Made by a program: the position numbers and the translations under genes. From assembly GCF_023159225.1 (NCBI RefSeq), contig NC_063168.1:48559276-48623275 (forward strand): DNA of 64,000 nucleotides, read 5' to 3'. Every line of letters starts with the position of its first letter. Positions within the stretch are counted from its first letter, which is position 1. A model generated the notes under the pieces. It made no database searches and had not been told where the DNA came from. It worked only from the letters and a program-made list of their open reading frames with translations. The stretch comes from Perognathus longimembris pacificus. Taxonomy: Eukaryota > Chordata > Mammalia > Rodentia > Heteromyidae. Shown piece by piece: positions 1 to 11,900 of the stretch.

Positions 1-679
1 GAGCACAGAGGTAGAACCCCACCCTGTTGAGAGCCCCAAACTGCTGTTTCTAGTAGAGATTGGGGAGGGGATGCGAGAGCACATACAATAAGGGAAGAGA
101 AAATAACTTCTCAGATGATTACTTATGCAAGACATTGTGTTTATTGCTTCCATCATTAGCCCTTTCAGTAATCATTGCAAACCTGCAGCATAGGAGTTAC
201 TGTATTCAGTTTTATACGTGAGGTACAGAGCAGTGAAGTAACTTACTTGAGGTCACACAGGTAATGAATGGCAGCAAAGAGGATTCGCTTGTCCTAACAT
301 CCCCACAGGTGTGAGTGACTGGGCCAGGTTGGAAATGACTAATTAAAAGGTATGAAGTGGAGTGATTGGAGTGATTGGCCTCTGTGGTTTGGTCTAGGTA
401 GGGCCTCCTCTAGGGAGCATATGCATTCTCCCTTGAGGGAGGGGAGTAATCCAGGTTGAATTTGATGCAAGTGTTTCTGAGAACTCCTGAAAGGCCAGTG
501 GTTGTCCTGGCAGTTGTTCAGGGTGTTTTATTAGCTTCAGGGACAGCACATTTTACAATACAAATGTAGATATATTGAGATATGTAAATATAGGAAATCT
601 AAATAAAGTCTGTATACTGTGGTTTATCTTTAGATCATATAAGTCTTTAACTTTTGTTTAATAAAATGTATGTAGTTAT

Positions 680-765
680 TAGCTCCTTTCTCCCTCCTTC
701 CCTTCCTCCCCTTCCTTCCTTCGTTCCTTCCTTCCTTTCTTCTTTCCTTCTTCCCCTCCTTCCTT
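680..765 (+). repeat. pyrimidine-rich (CCTT)n
   Basis: Degenerate CCTT/CTTC repeats, directly abutting the tail of the next SINE. Confidence 0.8.
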
Positions 766-766
766 C

Positions 767-984
767 TTTTTTTGGTGCCAGTACTAGCTCTTGAACTCAG
801 GGCCTTGTGCCCTCATTCAGCTTTTTTGCTCATGGATGGTACACTACCATTTGAACCATGCCTCTAGTCCAGCTGGTTAATTGGAGATAAGCATCTTTCA
901 CACTTTTCTGCCTGGGCTGGCTTTGAACACTGACCCTCAGATCTCAACCTCCTGAGTAGCTAGGATTACAGGCATGAGCTAGCC
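767..984 (-). mobile_element. Type B SINE (B1-like + shared right monomer)
   Basis: Inverted copy in ABCG8 intron 2. Ends 'tgagtagctaggattacaggcatgagc'-like, the reverse of the B1-type head. Rather diverged. Confidence 0.75.
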
Positions 985-1353
985 TGTTACTAATTTCCTA
1001 ATGTGGATAATCACACTATGGTATGCAAGCTATTAACCTTAGGGGAAACTGAACAAAGGGTCGATAGGGACACTGTATTCTTTATGTAAGTTCGTATAAA
1101 ATGATTTCAAACTCTGAAGTCAAGTTCCAGAGACTACTCCTATGGGCTCTCACATGTTTTCCTAAGTGCCCAAGGTTCCTCCGTGCCTCTCACCTCCGAC
1201 TATGTGTGCATCAGTGAGTGAGAGACATCTCTGTGGGGCTCACACTTCACCCATGAAGCCTGCACCCGGCATCCTGGGCATGGATAGGCAGCCTGTGGGC
1301 TGTGCTCACATGCCTTCCCCTTGAGGACTTCTTGCAATCTTGTGGAGCCCTAC

Positions 1354-1455
1354 CTGGTAGGTGAGGTCTTTGACCTCCAGAGTGTTGGACTGGCCACTGT
1401 AGGTGAAGTACAGGCTGTTGTCACTTTCAGAGGAGAACAAGCTGTCTTGGAGGAC
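1354..1455 (-). CDS. ABCG8: ABCG8 coding exon 2
   Basis: The 102-bp exon gives 34 codons in phase 0, starting [14 protein letters not shown] and ending DLTYQ. The donor after the CAG codon is GTAGGG at 1353 downward. The acceptor is a tandem CAGCAG at 1456-1461 (a NAGNAG site); the downstream AG is assumed here because it gives the known protein length. Confidence 0.93.
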
Positions 1456-4400
1456 CTGCTGGGAGACATGGCAGGGGAAACCACTGAGGACGCCAGGTGA
1501 GGAAGGAAGGAGACCTCAGATGATAGCAGTGGCTGACCATCTGGTTGAGATCCCAGGTTGGCAGGAGCTGGGCTGGGGCAGTGAGAAAATGGAAATGTTA
1601 AGAAGGCATATCTCCTCCCCGCTCTGGAGATGCTGGGCTTCTCCCAAGACAGCTCCATCCCTGGGGAACCCCAGCTCAAGGCCTGTGGGCCAGAACCCAA
1701 GCAGCTTAGGATGAGGGGCACCAGATGGGAAGAGCAAAGTGGGAAGACCTAAGCTGTTAGCTGGTAAACTTAACCTTCACCTTTCCCTTTCCACCATGTG
1801 GCTTAATAATATCTCCTAAAGCCAAATAGACATTGCATGTGAAAGGGTAACAGCTAGCACCAGCAAGTTAACACTCAGCCTGTCAAGATGTCATTCCAAG
1901 CTGATTTTGTTTGTTGGTTGCTTGGTTGGTTCATCCTGGGGCCTGAATTCAGGGCCTGGGCACTGCCCCTGAGCCTCTTTGTGCTCAAGGCTAGTGCTCT
2001 ACCACTTGACCACAGTGCCACTTCCAGCTTTTTCTGAATAGTTCATTGAAGATAAGAGCTTCATGGACTTTCGTGCTTGGGCTGGCTTCAAATTGTGATC
2101 CTCAGATCTCAGCCTCCTGAATAGCTAAGATTACAAGAATGAGCCACCAGTACCAGGCTTGTAGCTTACTTAAAGAAATATATTTTTTTATCTTTAAGTA
2201 ATTGTACAAAGGAGTCGCCATTTAACCAAGCAGTTTATGAATACAATATAACTTCAGCAATGTCGCCTTTTTTTTTTTTTATCATTCTTACCCATCCCTC
2301 CCCTACCCACCTCTTCTCTCACGCTGCTTCATACATTGGATTTTTGCCTGCATTTTCCCTTATCTGATTTTAATGAGGAATTTTGTGTAACAAAGCTATT
2401 GAAGACACCTATGAGACATTTCAGAAATGATCTCTGTTGAAGGTGATAACCACCTTCACCAGCACCATTACTATCATTATCATTGTCACCATCACCAATA
2501 AAATCACGTGATTGCTGTTGCTGAAGTTGTGGTATACGTGTGTGTGTGTGTTTTAATTTAATTAATTAATTAATTTATTTATTTATTTATTTATTTGTCA
2601 GTCCTGGGGCTTGGACTCAGGGCCTGAGCACTGTCCCTGGCTTCTTTTTGCTCAAGGCTAGTACTCTGCCACTTGAGCCACAGTGCCACTCCTGGCTGTT
2701 TTCTGTATATGTGGTGCTGGGGAATTGAACCCAGGGCTTCATGTATATGAGGCAAGCACTCTTGCCACTAGGCCATATCCCCAGCCCTACTTGTGTGTTT
2801 TAATATCTAATTTTTACATTGTACATAATTATAGGTACAAAGCAATCATTTTATATAGAATCATGAACATATAGATGCTTAATATATCATATAATATGGC
2901 ATATTAGTAATATGTAACATATTATATAATAATGATTAAATAAAGCTAATTATTACTTTTATTTCCCTAATCATTTCTTTGTATTGGGAACCTTCAAACT
3001 CTTCTCTCCTGGCTCTTTATAAATATGCTGTAGACCTCTTGCAAACTATGGTCACCTTGCTGTGCTGTAGAAAGACGGAACTTATTTCTCCTATTTCTGT
3101 TTTGATGCCAAATATCTGAACTCTCTTCATCCCCTTTCCTCCTCTCTTTCCTTACCTCTAGTGACCACTGTTCTACTCTCTTAAGTGGTAGAATCTTTGG
3201 TGTTTTTAGTTTTTACAGAGTTGAAGATCAAACCCAGGGCCTCACCCATTCTGGGCATACACTCTAGCCTCGGAGCTACAATCCAGGCCCTGGTGATATA
3301 TTTGAAACTTGACAAATCTGTGTTTCATAGTAGGTAACTTGGAGTACTATTGTTTTTTTGTTTTTTTTTTTTTTTTGGCCAGTCCTGGGCCTTGGACTCA
3401 GGGCCTGAGCACTGTCCCTGGCTTCTTCCCGCTCAAGGCTAGCACTCTGCCACTTGAGCCACAGCGCCGCTTCTGGCCGTTTTCTGTATATGTGGTGCTG
3501 GGGAATCGAACCTAGGGCCTCGTGTATCCGAGGCAGGCACTCTTGCCACTAGGCTATATCCCCAGCCCCTTGGAGTACTATTAACTGCCAATCTATCTGA
3601 TAATTATTCAGTCAAGCAGGCAACAAACACTGACCTGAGAGCCTACAGCTCAGGCTCAGAGTCTGTGATGCAACAGTAGGAAAGACCATCTTCAAGAAAG
3701 CTTAAATTTTAGTGAGACAGACAGACATTAGGATGGCATGAGAAGGCTGGTGGTAAGCATCTGGGGCTATCTTCGCTTTTGTACACAACACCCAGTGTAC
3801 ACTGATCCATGTGTAGTTTAGAGGGAAAATAGCATCCAGCACCTCTGTACCAATGGTAGCAGGAAGAGCTCCTTGGAAAGAGCATCCAGATTTGGGGGGT
3901 GGGGATTAGAGGCAATTAAATACAGGGGATCATCTGCAGCAGGTCTCCAATGAGCAACCAGTAGAGCTCTGGGAGAGTGTGGAAAAACAGCAGACTAAAG
4001 CTACTTATTTGGTTAAACATTGGAACCATCATCAATTTTCCAGTAAATTGACATTTATCCAAAAGAGCACAAAGTAGGATTATAGTAAAGCCACCAGCAC
4101 AACCATGTTCACTGAAGCATTATTTATCATAGCCAAAATATGGAATCAGTCCAGATAGATGCCCCTCAATGGATGAATGGATCAATAAAATGTAGTATAT
4201 ATACAAAATAGAATTTTTCTCATATATCAGAAAGAATGATATTGTACCATTCATGAGGAAATGGGAAGACTTGGAAAAATTATATTAAATGAAGTAAGTC
4301 AGACCTAGAAAAACACAGGTTGCATAGTTTCCTTCATTTGTGGTAGCTAGCATGTGCCTACAGATCTATAAGTAAACATATTGAAGTATAGTAGATTCTA

Positions 4401-7400
4401 TGAAGAGTGCAAATAGTGTAATTTTTTTAAAAAAAGATTAAGCCAAAGCCCAACAAAATAAGTACCAGGAAATGGGTACTATGGGGGAGGAGGGAAAGGG
4501 AGAGAGTTAGAAGAGAGGAGAATGCAGGCAACAATTCATTATATATACCACAGAATTGAGAAAAATAAGGGAAAGGGTGGGTCAAAGTGGGGTGAAGATG
4601 TTGAAGTGATGACACAGATCAAGATACATTTTATACATAAATGGCTTTTCTAAATGGCAAAAAAGTTCAATATCCTAAAAATTAAGAAAACTGAGAGAAG
4701 AGGTGGGTTGGGAGGGAAGGATGAGAATGTTGAAAGGGATGACGTTCATCAAAGCACACTGCATTTATAAACTGCTTTGTTGAACGGCGACCCCTAGGAA
4801 CAACTACTTGAGGATAAGAAAAATATTCAAAAAATATTTCGTAGTGAACATAGAGAGAAGATAACACCCAGTTCAAGAGAGGGATTATTTCTGGGGAAGG
4901 GAGATGGGGGAGGAGGGTATGTGGAGTGAGGGTGAGCAGGCTTAAAGCTATTGGGAATTAGTGGTGAGCACATGGGAGATGGGAGTTCCCTCTGTAAACT
5001 GATTGGCTTGAAATATTTCACAATATGTTGTCAGAATCACAGAGTAAACTCATGAATAGAGCAACAGAGTTCTCCTCCCACGCTGATCTCCATGTGCTAA
5101 TACTCCATAACAATGCGGAAAGTGGGGGCAAGGGTGGTAAGAGGGTCTGGGTCCTCTGATGTGGAGAGCAGAGTTCCTTTAGAGGGATCAAGGCTCTGTA
5201 CCTGCAGGACTCTGCGTTAGTACTGTGACCCTCCTCTAACGACTTCTCTCCCCACCACACATTCCACCTAGCTTTTCCAGTTCAGTGTGGTAAACTACCG
5301 ACATGCTTTGAAACGCTCGAATGAATTAAAATACAGCCTCTCCTCTCCTCTCCTTTGGTCTCTTCCCCTCTCCTCCCCTCCCCTCTCTTTCCTGGAAATT
5401 AGGGGATCATGCTTGTTAGACAAGTGCCCCATTTGCTTTAGTTTGCTTTTCAAATTAAGTCTTGAATTTTTGCTTGAGCCTGGCCATGAACTGTAAATTC
5501 TCCTTTCTCTCTGCCTCCCAAGTATTGAGGATTACAGATGGTGCCACTCAGGCCCAGCCCTTCCTTAATGTTTTTAAAGCAAGCCTCTAGTCAGTTGGCA
5601 TTAAAAATGAATTAACTTGGAAATTCCTTTGGCTGGCCCGAACTCAGATTGGATTACCGACGGAATGTTACACCTCAATCCAGAAGGAAGTCCCAATATC
5701 GGGAGTACAGAGCACCCTAGGTAAATGACCTCAAGCCCAGCTGACCTCTAGTTTGTTGCACTGAGAGGGGGAGTGCACTGGGGCATAGGAGCAGAGAAGC
5801 AACAAGAACGACAGGTAAAAAGTTGAGCAGTGCATGACTCCCTGCTCCAGGGCTCACCCCAGTCTCTCTCCCTTCGACCCCAACTGCCATAGGACCGGCT
5901 TTCAGGGAGCTAGCTATATTGAGCTCAGCTTTAGGAAGAAAAACATTCCTGCCTAGGTTGGGGGCCACTTCTGTTTCATTTAAAAATATTTCCCTTGGCT
6001 CCCAGGAAGGATTTGTTAGACGCTTCCTGAGGTTTTGACACACTCCCTGTATTTTTCAAATACTTAAATATCTATTCAGCTGACATTTTAATCAGTATGA
6101 ATGTCAGAACATCATTTGAATTTCTGACAAGTGACACCCAAAAAAGCACAAGCAGGTTTATTTGTAGGTAACCAGCTCAGCTCCTGCTGGGCTACATTGT
6201 AATTTCTCCTTGTATTAACTTCTGATCAAATTCCTGAGTCAAATCAAAGGCAAGAAGGCAATCAGAGAGCACAGAGCACAAGTAGCTTGTTCTGCTTGGA
6301 GAAAGAATGGCTGTGCTGAGGACTTGTGGCTGACAGGGACAATGCAGGCTCTGTTTCTAGCTGAGGAGGCACTTCTGGACCTTTCCTGAGACACATAGAC
6401 CAGACCCCATGTAACTTGGCCCTGAGGCCCAGGACTCTCTTGTCCTTCACTGAGCCTACTCCAGTCCGGAGTGAGAGGAGTCTGTGGCACACTGGGCACC
6501 TGGCACTCTAAGTACCTGATACCAGAAGTCCCTATGCAACCTTCCTCAGTTCCCTTTCCAGGGCTTGTATTCAGATTCTCCCAGGCCCACATTCTAGAAC
6601 CCTGACTGATATTCAACAAAGAACATCTGTCCATGGTAGATGTGGCCTGAATGTGCATGGGCTGGGGTGACCACAGGACTGTGTGACTTTCTTGCCAAGT
6701 AGATGGAGTGGGTGGAAGGTGGGAAGAGATGGAGACAGGCTATGGCATTGGCTAGAAGCTGGCTCACTTATGCCATCCGCTGCTTCATGCCACTACATTC
6801 TAACTGCTACCAAGCAGCTTTCAATTTTCTACATTTATATCTATTTGCCAGTGGGAGGTGGGGGGAAAGGTGGTAATCAAGGTCAAGGGAGAGAAATTTT
6901 TTTATTCAATGGTGCTTAATTTGTTCAATAGATTTTGTGTGTGTGCACACATGCATGCAAGCATGTGCATGTGTGTGTGCGCATGCGCACACACATGCCA
7001 CTTACTTACTGGGGCTTGAATTCAGGCCCTTGTATTCTTACTTGGTTTTATTGCTCAAAGCTGAAACACTTTACCACTTGAGCCACACCTTCACTTTTTG
7101 CTTTCACTTTTTCCACAGCTTTTTGCTAGTTGTTGGAGATAAGACTCTCATAGACTTTTCTGCCAGGGCAGACTTCAAATAGATCCTCAGATCTCAGCCT
7201 CCTGAAAGGCTAGGATTACAGGAGTAAGCCACCAGTGTCTGGCTATTGGGTAGCTTTTCAACATCTAGATACAGATTAAATGACCTACAACCTTTAGTTC
7301 CAAGCCCTACAAATGTGAAGGCGGAGCACTGCATGGCCCCCAGAGCAACAGAATTAGGGTCTACTTGCATTTGAGGATGTGGGGTTCTGATAGTTGTTTG

Positions 7401-8419
7401 CCTCAAGTCATGGTGGTAATTTTCAGGGAAGAAAGTATCCCCAAATCCACTACCAACTTCATATCTTATTCAGGCTGTGAGCACGGCCCTTCTGGCTGCT
7501 GGGGATCATTCTCCACAGAGCTGGGCCCAGACAGCACAACTGGTGGTTGCTGTGGCCGCAGAGTTGGCTAGGCATGGTAGATCTATTGGGCTTGGCTGGG
7601 TTAATAAAGGTCAGTCCACAGATCTGAGGCTTCTCTGTTGTGTGGGGACCTGTCTCTGGCTGCCCACACACGAGGATTTCTCCTCTTCCTCCTTCCTCCC
7701 ACAATGTGGAAAGACAGAAAGGTAGGGCTGGGTGAAGCAGAGATGGAATTCTGCTTCCTTTCTGTCTTCCAATGTGTCCTACTGCTTCAAGTCCCGCCCA
7801 CAGCCCCAGTCAAAGGACATTTATTTAGCAGGCTTCTTTCTGTCTGGTAAGATGAAGGAGCATGTCTTGTACCTCCACCTGCTGGCCACTTGACTTCTGT
7901 CCCTTCCTTCCAGCTCTCTCCCAGCTCTTAGGATTTGCTTGTGTAACATTTTGACACTCCCACAGACGTTATTGGCTATTCTGTCACATTCATCATTGTG
8001 CTCCCACTGAGACCAATACAGGCAAAGGAGACACTAGAGGAGTCTCTGGTGTGTGTGAACATATTTCTGTGATGGAATTTCATTTGGCAAAATCAAATGG
8101 GCCCAAATCACCAATAGGAAAGTATCTCCTCTCAAAGGAGCCTTGCCTGTGGCAGGAAATGACTTCAGAGACCTCTTGGCCTCCGCACCTGCTCCCCCCA
8201 ACCCTCTGATGCCCAGGAAATGGAGTTTGGCAGCCATATCCCCACGTAGCCTGTGGCCTAGGCTGTCAGTGAGGACCACGGAAAGCTTCCTGGAAGGGCA
8301 AGTAAGGTCCCATTTCTCCCCACCCACCAGGACTGAGGCAGGTGGGGGTCACTTACCGAAGCATCTTGGGCAGAAGCTCCATTCCACAGCTCAATCTCCA
8401 TTGGGAGCTTCTCAGCCAT
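1354..8419 (-). CDS. ABCG8: ABCG8 (sterolin-2), 5' part: coding exons 1 and 2 only
   Basis: Half-transporter that pairs with ABCG5 to export cholesterol and plant sterols across the canalicular membrane of hepatocytes and the apical membrane of enterocytes. Two coding exons are visible on the minus strand: 8357-8419 (21 codons) and 1354-1455 (34 codons). Together they give the first 55 residues, including '[15 protein letters not shown]', which is highly characteristic of mammalian ABCG8. This is the cytosolic N-terminus ahead of the nucleotide-binding domain. The Walker A exon and everything after it lie beyond the left edge. Intron 1 is about 6.9 kb and holds SINEs, an L1 tail and simple repeats. 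The head-to-head neighbour is ABCG5. Exon sizes (63 and 102 bp) and phases agree with what I recall of the human gene. Confidence 0.95.
1930..2161 (-). mobile_element. Type B SINE
   Basis: Inverted full-length copy in ABCG8 intron 1, with right monomer, TTATC linker and B1-like head all present. Confidence 0.8.
2165..2365 (-). mobile_element. L1 3'-end fragment
   Basis: Contains 'gtacaaaggagtcgccattt', shared with fragments near 27155 and 45672. A C-rich stretch after it resembles the polypurine tract of rodent L1 3' UTRs, reversed. Confidence 0.5.
2538..2596 (+). repeat. (TG)n followed by (TTAA/TTTA)n
   Basis: A short GT run then TTAAT/TTTA repeats that form the reversed tail of the next SINE. 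Confidence 0.85.
2597..2788 (-). mobile_element. Type A SINE (ID-like + right monomer)
   Basis: Full-length inverted copy. The left-monomer B-box equivalent 'ggttcaattcc' can be read on the minus strand. Confidence 0.85.
3377..3569 (-). mobile_element. Type A SINE, young subfamily
   Basis: Flanked by the perfect 14-bp target-site duplication cttggagtactatt. It differs at only about three positions from the copy at 63643 and shares the diagnostic 'tatccgaggcaggcac'. Confidence 0.9.
4065..4840 (+). mobile_element. L1 3' end
   Basis: Typical L1 3' sequence: 'gcccctcaatggatgaatgg', 'attaaatgaagtaagtcag', then a purine-rich 3' UTR. Diverged; no intact frame. Confidence 0.7.
5338..5395 (+). repeat. 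(TCTCC)n pyrimidine tract
   Basis: CTCCT-type low-complexity run. Confidence 0.8.
5396..5560 (-). mobile_element. old B1-like SINE
   Basis: 'cctggccatgaactg...ctctgcctcccaagtattgaggattacag' pattern, reversed B1. Heavily diverged. Confidence 0.55.
6936..6998. repeat. alternating purine-pyrimidine (GT/GC/CA) tract
   Basis: TGTGTGTGCACACATGCATGC-like alternation with a GCGCATGCGCAC core; Z-DNA-prone. Confidence 0.8.
7008..7246 (-). mobile_element. Type B SINE
   Basis: Inverted and diverged, with an internal partial duplication ('tcactttttgctttcactttttc'). Confidence 0.7.
8357..8419 (-). CDS. ABCG8: ABCG8 coding exon 1 (start codon exon)
   Basis: The 21 codons run from [14 protein letters not shown] to the phase-0 donor GTAAGT at 8356 downward. 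The ATG at 8417-8419 is followed by G (Kozak +4). The frame continues open upstream, but only through a GTG and with no in-frame ATG, so this start is the natural one. The exon resembles the mouse ABCG8 N-terminus more than the human one. Confidence 0.92.
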
Positions 8420-8610
8420 GAGGGTCCACACGGTTTGCACCCCTCAGCTGTATTCCTGTGGAACTCGGTTTGCTGCCCGCTGGCCAGGCTCTCTCACTAT
8501 TTCCTAGAGCTGAATGACCAGGGCCCTCCCGCTTCTGTGCCAGCCTCTCTCCCAGCATGCCTCTCTGGCAAGCCCTCCCACAAACACGCAGGGTGTTCTG
8601 CCCACTGCCA

Positions 8611-8617
8611 AGATAAG
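8611..8617 (+). promoter_or_regulatory. GATA box, ABCG5/ABCG8 promoter
   Basis: AGATAAG, a perfect WGATAR match, lies about mid-way between the two start codons. Confidence 0.5.
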
Positions 8618-8640
8618 GACACTCTGTCTAAAGGTACATC

Positions 8641-8646
8641 AGATAA
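8641..8646 (+). promoter_or_regulatory. second GATA box, ABCG5/ABCG8 promoter
   Basis: AGATAA lies 30 bp after the first GATA box on the same strand, about three helical turns away, so both would face the same side. Confidence 0.45.
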
Positions 8647-8794
8647 TGGCAGCTGTGGCCAAGTCCCTGTCCTGCTGCCTCCCAGGGAACTTCAGGGCCA
8701 GGCAAGGGAACAAGAGGGACACTCTGCCACTCGGCTGAAGCCACTCCAGGGAGGGTCAGGCCACCAGAAAACCTACCTCTGCTGTCTGTTGGCC

Positions 8795-8940
8795 ATGAGT
8801 GAGCTTCCCTTTCTGACCCCAGCTGGGGCCAACACATTCCAAGTGAACAGAGATTCCCAGAGCTCCCTAGAGGGGGTTCCTGAAGCTGCCTCTGAACCTC
8901 GGCACAGCCTGGGCGTACTCCATGTCTCCTACAGCATCAG
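8795..8940 (+). CDS. ABCG5: ABCG5 exon 1 (start codon)
   Basis: The 146-nt coding part gives 48 codons plus 2 nt. It begins [11 protein letters not shown] and contains the conserved '[12 protein letters not shown]' and '[10 protein letters not shown]'. The ATG has G at -3; the donor is GTAAGG at 8941. It is one codon longer than human. This is the cytosolic N-terminal tail. Confidence 0.95.
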
Positions 8941-11900
8941 GTAAGGCAAGAGCACATAGCCCCACCTGGCCTCCCATCCTTTCCCTCTCCCCACCTCTCT
9001 CCGCTAAGGGGACCATGGGGTGGGGGGAGGCTTTGCGCTGCCTCCTTAGTAGATGGGGTGGTGGGAGGAGAGGGAGAAGAGGAGCAACTGTGTACGGCCC
9101 CTCCTCTTGCTCAGGGCAAGGCCCCATTGTCCTCTTACCCCTTCCCATTGCCCACACCCCTTCTCTGGCTTGTCCACACCTCCCTGTGTGGATGCAGAGG
9201 GCGTAGGGTGGCCCGGCACCTGGAGGAATGAAGCCTGGGGTGGGAATCAATGTATCAACATGTCCTCTGTAGCATCTTGCAGCCAGGCAGGGCAGCTGCC
9301 TGCTGGCACTCGGGGCAGCGTCTCGCAGGCACTCAGCGCAGCTGCTGGCTGCCACGTTCCAGGGGTGGTGGGCACCTGTAGCCACTGCACAACCAGGTTG
9401 CAGAGCAGGACACAGGGGCTGAAATCTGGTTGGGAACCTGTCCCAAGATAACTGGTATGGAGCAGAGCAGGGATCAGTACTGGGGACAGAGGTCTGGACT
9501 GCAGGACTCCATGCTGCCTTTGCCTTTGTGGGATTTTCTTTGAAGCAATCGTGTCGGGCCCTGGTGGAACACTAGATCCTGTTGGCAGCGGTGGACGAGG
9601 CAGATCCTCAAGGACATCTCCTTGTACGTGGAGAGTGGGCAGATAATGTGCATCCTGGGGAGCTCAGGTAAGTTTCTGAGCAGTGCTCTATTCTCAGTAA
9701 GGGCTCAGATAAAGGCTTTCACTTGGTTTAAGTGCCAGACTGGAGAAATTTGTATATGGTATATGGTACTAGGGATCAAACCCAAGGCCTCATGCATGCT
9801 AAGCAAGAGCTCTGCTGAGCTACATCCCCAGCCCTGTAGGTGAATTCGCATTTCCAAGTATAGAAAGAGCTCTGGGACAGTGGCTAGCACAGTCACTCAG
9901 CAAACAATTTCCTCCTCCTCATAGACTGGGGGGAAAAAGCACCCTCTTAAATCTCATATTTGATTTACTTTTTTTCCATTATGATGTACATTAAACATAT
10001 AGTCAGGAATAGAGAATAAGTTAAGTGTAATAGCTCATAGTTACTTGGGAGGCAAGGTATGCAAAAATCACAGTACCAGGTCAGAATGAGCAAAAAGTTT
10101 GTGAGACACTCCCTCATCTCAACTAAAAAAAACCTGAGTGTGATGATGATGGTTCACTTTGTCATCTCAGCTATGAGGGAAGCATAAATAGAAGGATCAT
10201 AATCTGGGTTGGCCCAGGTTTAAATGCAAGACCCTACTAAGAAAAAAGCACAAAAAAGGCTGGGGGTGTAGTTCAATTAATATCAGGTCTTACCAAATCT
10301 TAATATATTTGCTTCAGATCTTTTTTATTTTTAAACATTACAGATTATAATTAGGCCATTATGTGCCCATTCCTCCTATCATCTATGCCTCTTTTCCAGG
10401 CGTCACTATAAGCTTGAATTCTATGTTTGTTTTTGTGTCCTTGCACCAGGCAGTCATTGTGCCCCCATGGTATTATTCCTTTTGGTGAAGCAGTTTCTTG
10501 TGGCTAGGGCAATTTTCCTGTGAGAGCCATGGCTGTGATTCTTCAGAGCCACATTAACAATGCCAAGTGCTGGAGAAGGGGCACACTAGCCCTGAAGAGA
10601 GGGTCCACCCTGTGTTATCCTGGTGTCTAAGATGAAGGATTCTGCAAATTGGCTTTACAGAAGCCTCGGTTGAGCAATTGCTTGCAAATAGTTGACAGCT
10701 ACTGCCACTGTCCACTTGCACTGGTCTCTTGTAAAGATGGGGACTGTATAACTGGAATGGAAATTAGGCATGGTACTGGTTAGAATTGATCCCCTCCCCC
10801 CCCCCACCACCACTAGAGTTTGGTCTGGAGGTTTGGTTCCCAGTATGGACATAATAGATGATGTTGGAATCTTTGAAAGGCAGGCCCTTGCGGAAGATGG
10901 TTAGTCCATTGGGGGCATTGTTCCAGCAAGGGACTGATCTAGTTCTTGCAGGACTCCAGTTGGTTCCTACTAGGGTGAGTTGATCTCCAGTTAGTTCCTA
11001 CTAGGGCGAGTTGATATATATCTATATCTAGATCTAGATCTAGATCTAGATCTATATAGCTAGCTAGATATAGATATAGATATAGCTATATAGATATAGA
11101 TATAGATATAGATATAGATATAGATATAGATATAGATATAGATATATCTCAAACCAGATCCCTGAATCCCTTTGGGCTTTTTGTCTTTCATGTGTCCTGG
11201 CCCTTGCTGTAATGCCATTTGTCATGTGGTGTAATGTAGCCACAAAGCTGTCTCAATGCTGAGCAGTTGAGGCCACTCAATTTTGAACTTTCAAAAACTG
11301 TGTGCTAAATAAATCGTATGTCAAAGTACCCAGTCTCAAGTATTTTGTTATAAGCAACAAAAAATGGACTATATCTCTTTGTACTCAGAGAATAGAATCC
11401 ATGTTAACTTATCTACACAGCAGGTACACAGCTGGTTGGCAATAGTAGTGTGTTAAGATGAGAAGGAATTTACTTCCTGCCTTTGTCCATTTGGGCTTAT
11501 CTAACAACAGACCATACACCGAGTGGCTTCCAGACAACAGAATTTATTTCTCACAGTCCTAAAGTCTGGGAGGTCTAAGATCAAGGAGCTGGAAAGTTTG
11601 TGGGTGATGAGAGCTGGTTTCCTCAGAAATAGCCTAAATTCTCCAAGTGAAAGAGGAAACTTATTTTTTTAATTATTTTATTGTTATTATAGAGGTGATA
11701 TACAGAAGGGCTAGATTTACATGAGTCAGGTAGTGAGCACATTTCCTTTCATACAGTGTCCTCTGTTCCCTCTTTCTCTCCCATTCCCTTCCTCCAGCCT
11801 CCACCCACGGATTGCATAGTTCACTTTCATCAATGTCCAGTGGGCTCCACTGCTGTACTTTTTCACTTTTTCCCCAAGTTCTGTGCTTTCCCCCTGCCCT

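Larger units (their letters stand above)
8420..8794. promoter_or_regulatory. ABCG5/ABCG8 bidirectional promoter
   Basis: Only 375 bp separate the two divergent start codons, essentially the 374 bp reported for the human pair, so the promoters must overlap. There is no TATA box. Two GATA boxes are visible: AGATAAGG at 8611 and AGATAAT at 8641. A stretch resembling an HNF4/LRH-1 half-site (GGCCAAGTCC) lies at about 8657-8666. In human, GATA factors, HNF4-alpha and LRH-1 are reported to act in this interval; assigning those roles to these copies is inference. No repeat interrupts the interval. Confidence 0.85.
10770..11372 (+). mobile_element. MaLR-type solitary LTR (ERVL-MaLR, MLT1/MST-like)
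   Basis: Left end resembles 'tttggtctggaggtttggttcccagtatgg'. Right end has 'aactgtgtgctaaataaat...acccagtctcaagtattttgttataagcaac', typical of MaLR LTR 3' ends, including its AATAAA. There is no internal gene region. A microsatellite has grown inside it. Confidence 0.65.

Noticed and set aside
1..1340. ABCG8 exon 3
   Set aside because: I looked on the minus strand for the conserved exon 3 region and Walker A and found none; it must lie beyond the left edge.
8342..8944. 200-codon plus-strand frame ending in ABCG5 exon 1
   Set aside because: The real ABCG5 start at 8795 is in this frame; the upstream part is the bidirectional promoter and does not match ABCG5 proteins.
8867..9385. 172-codon minus-strand open frame
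   Set aside because: It lies antisense over ABCG5 exon 1 and GC-rich intron 1, has no recognisable domain and no splice or promoter support.
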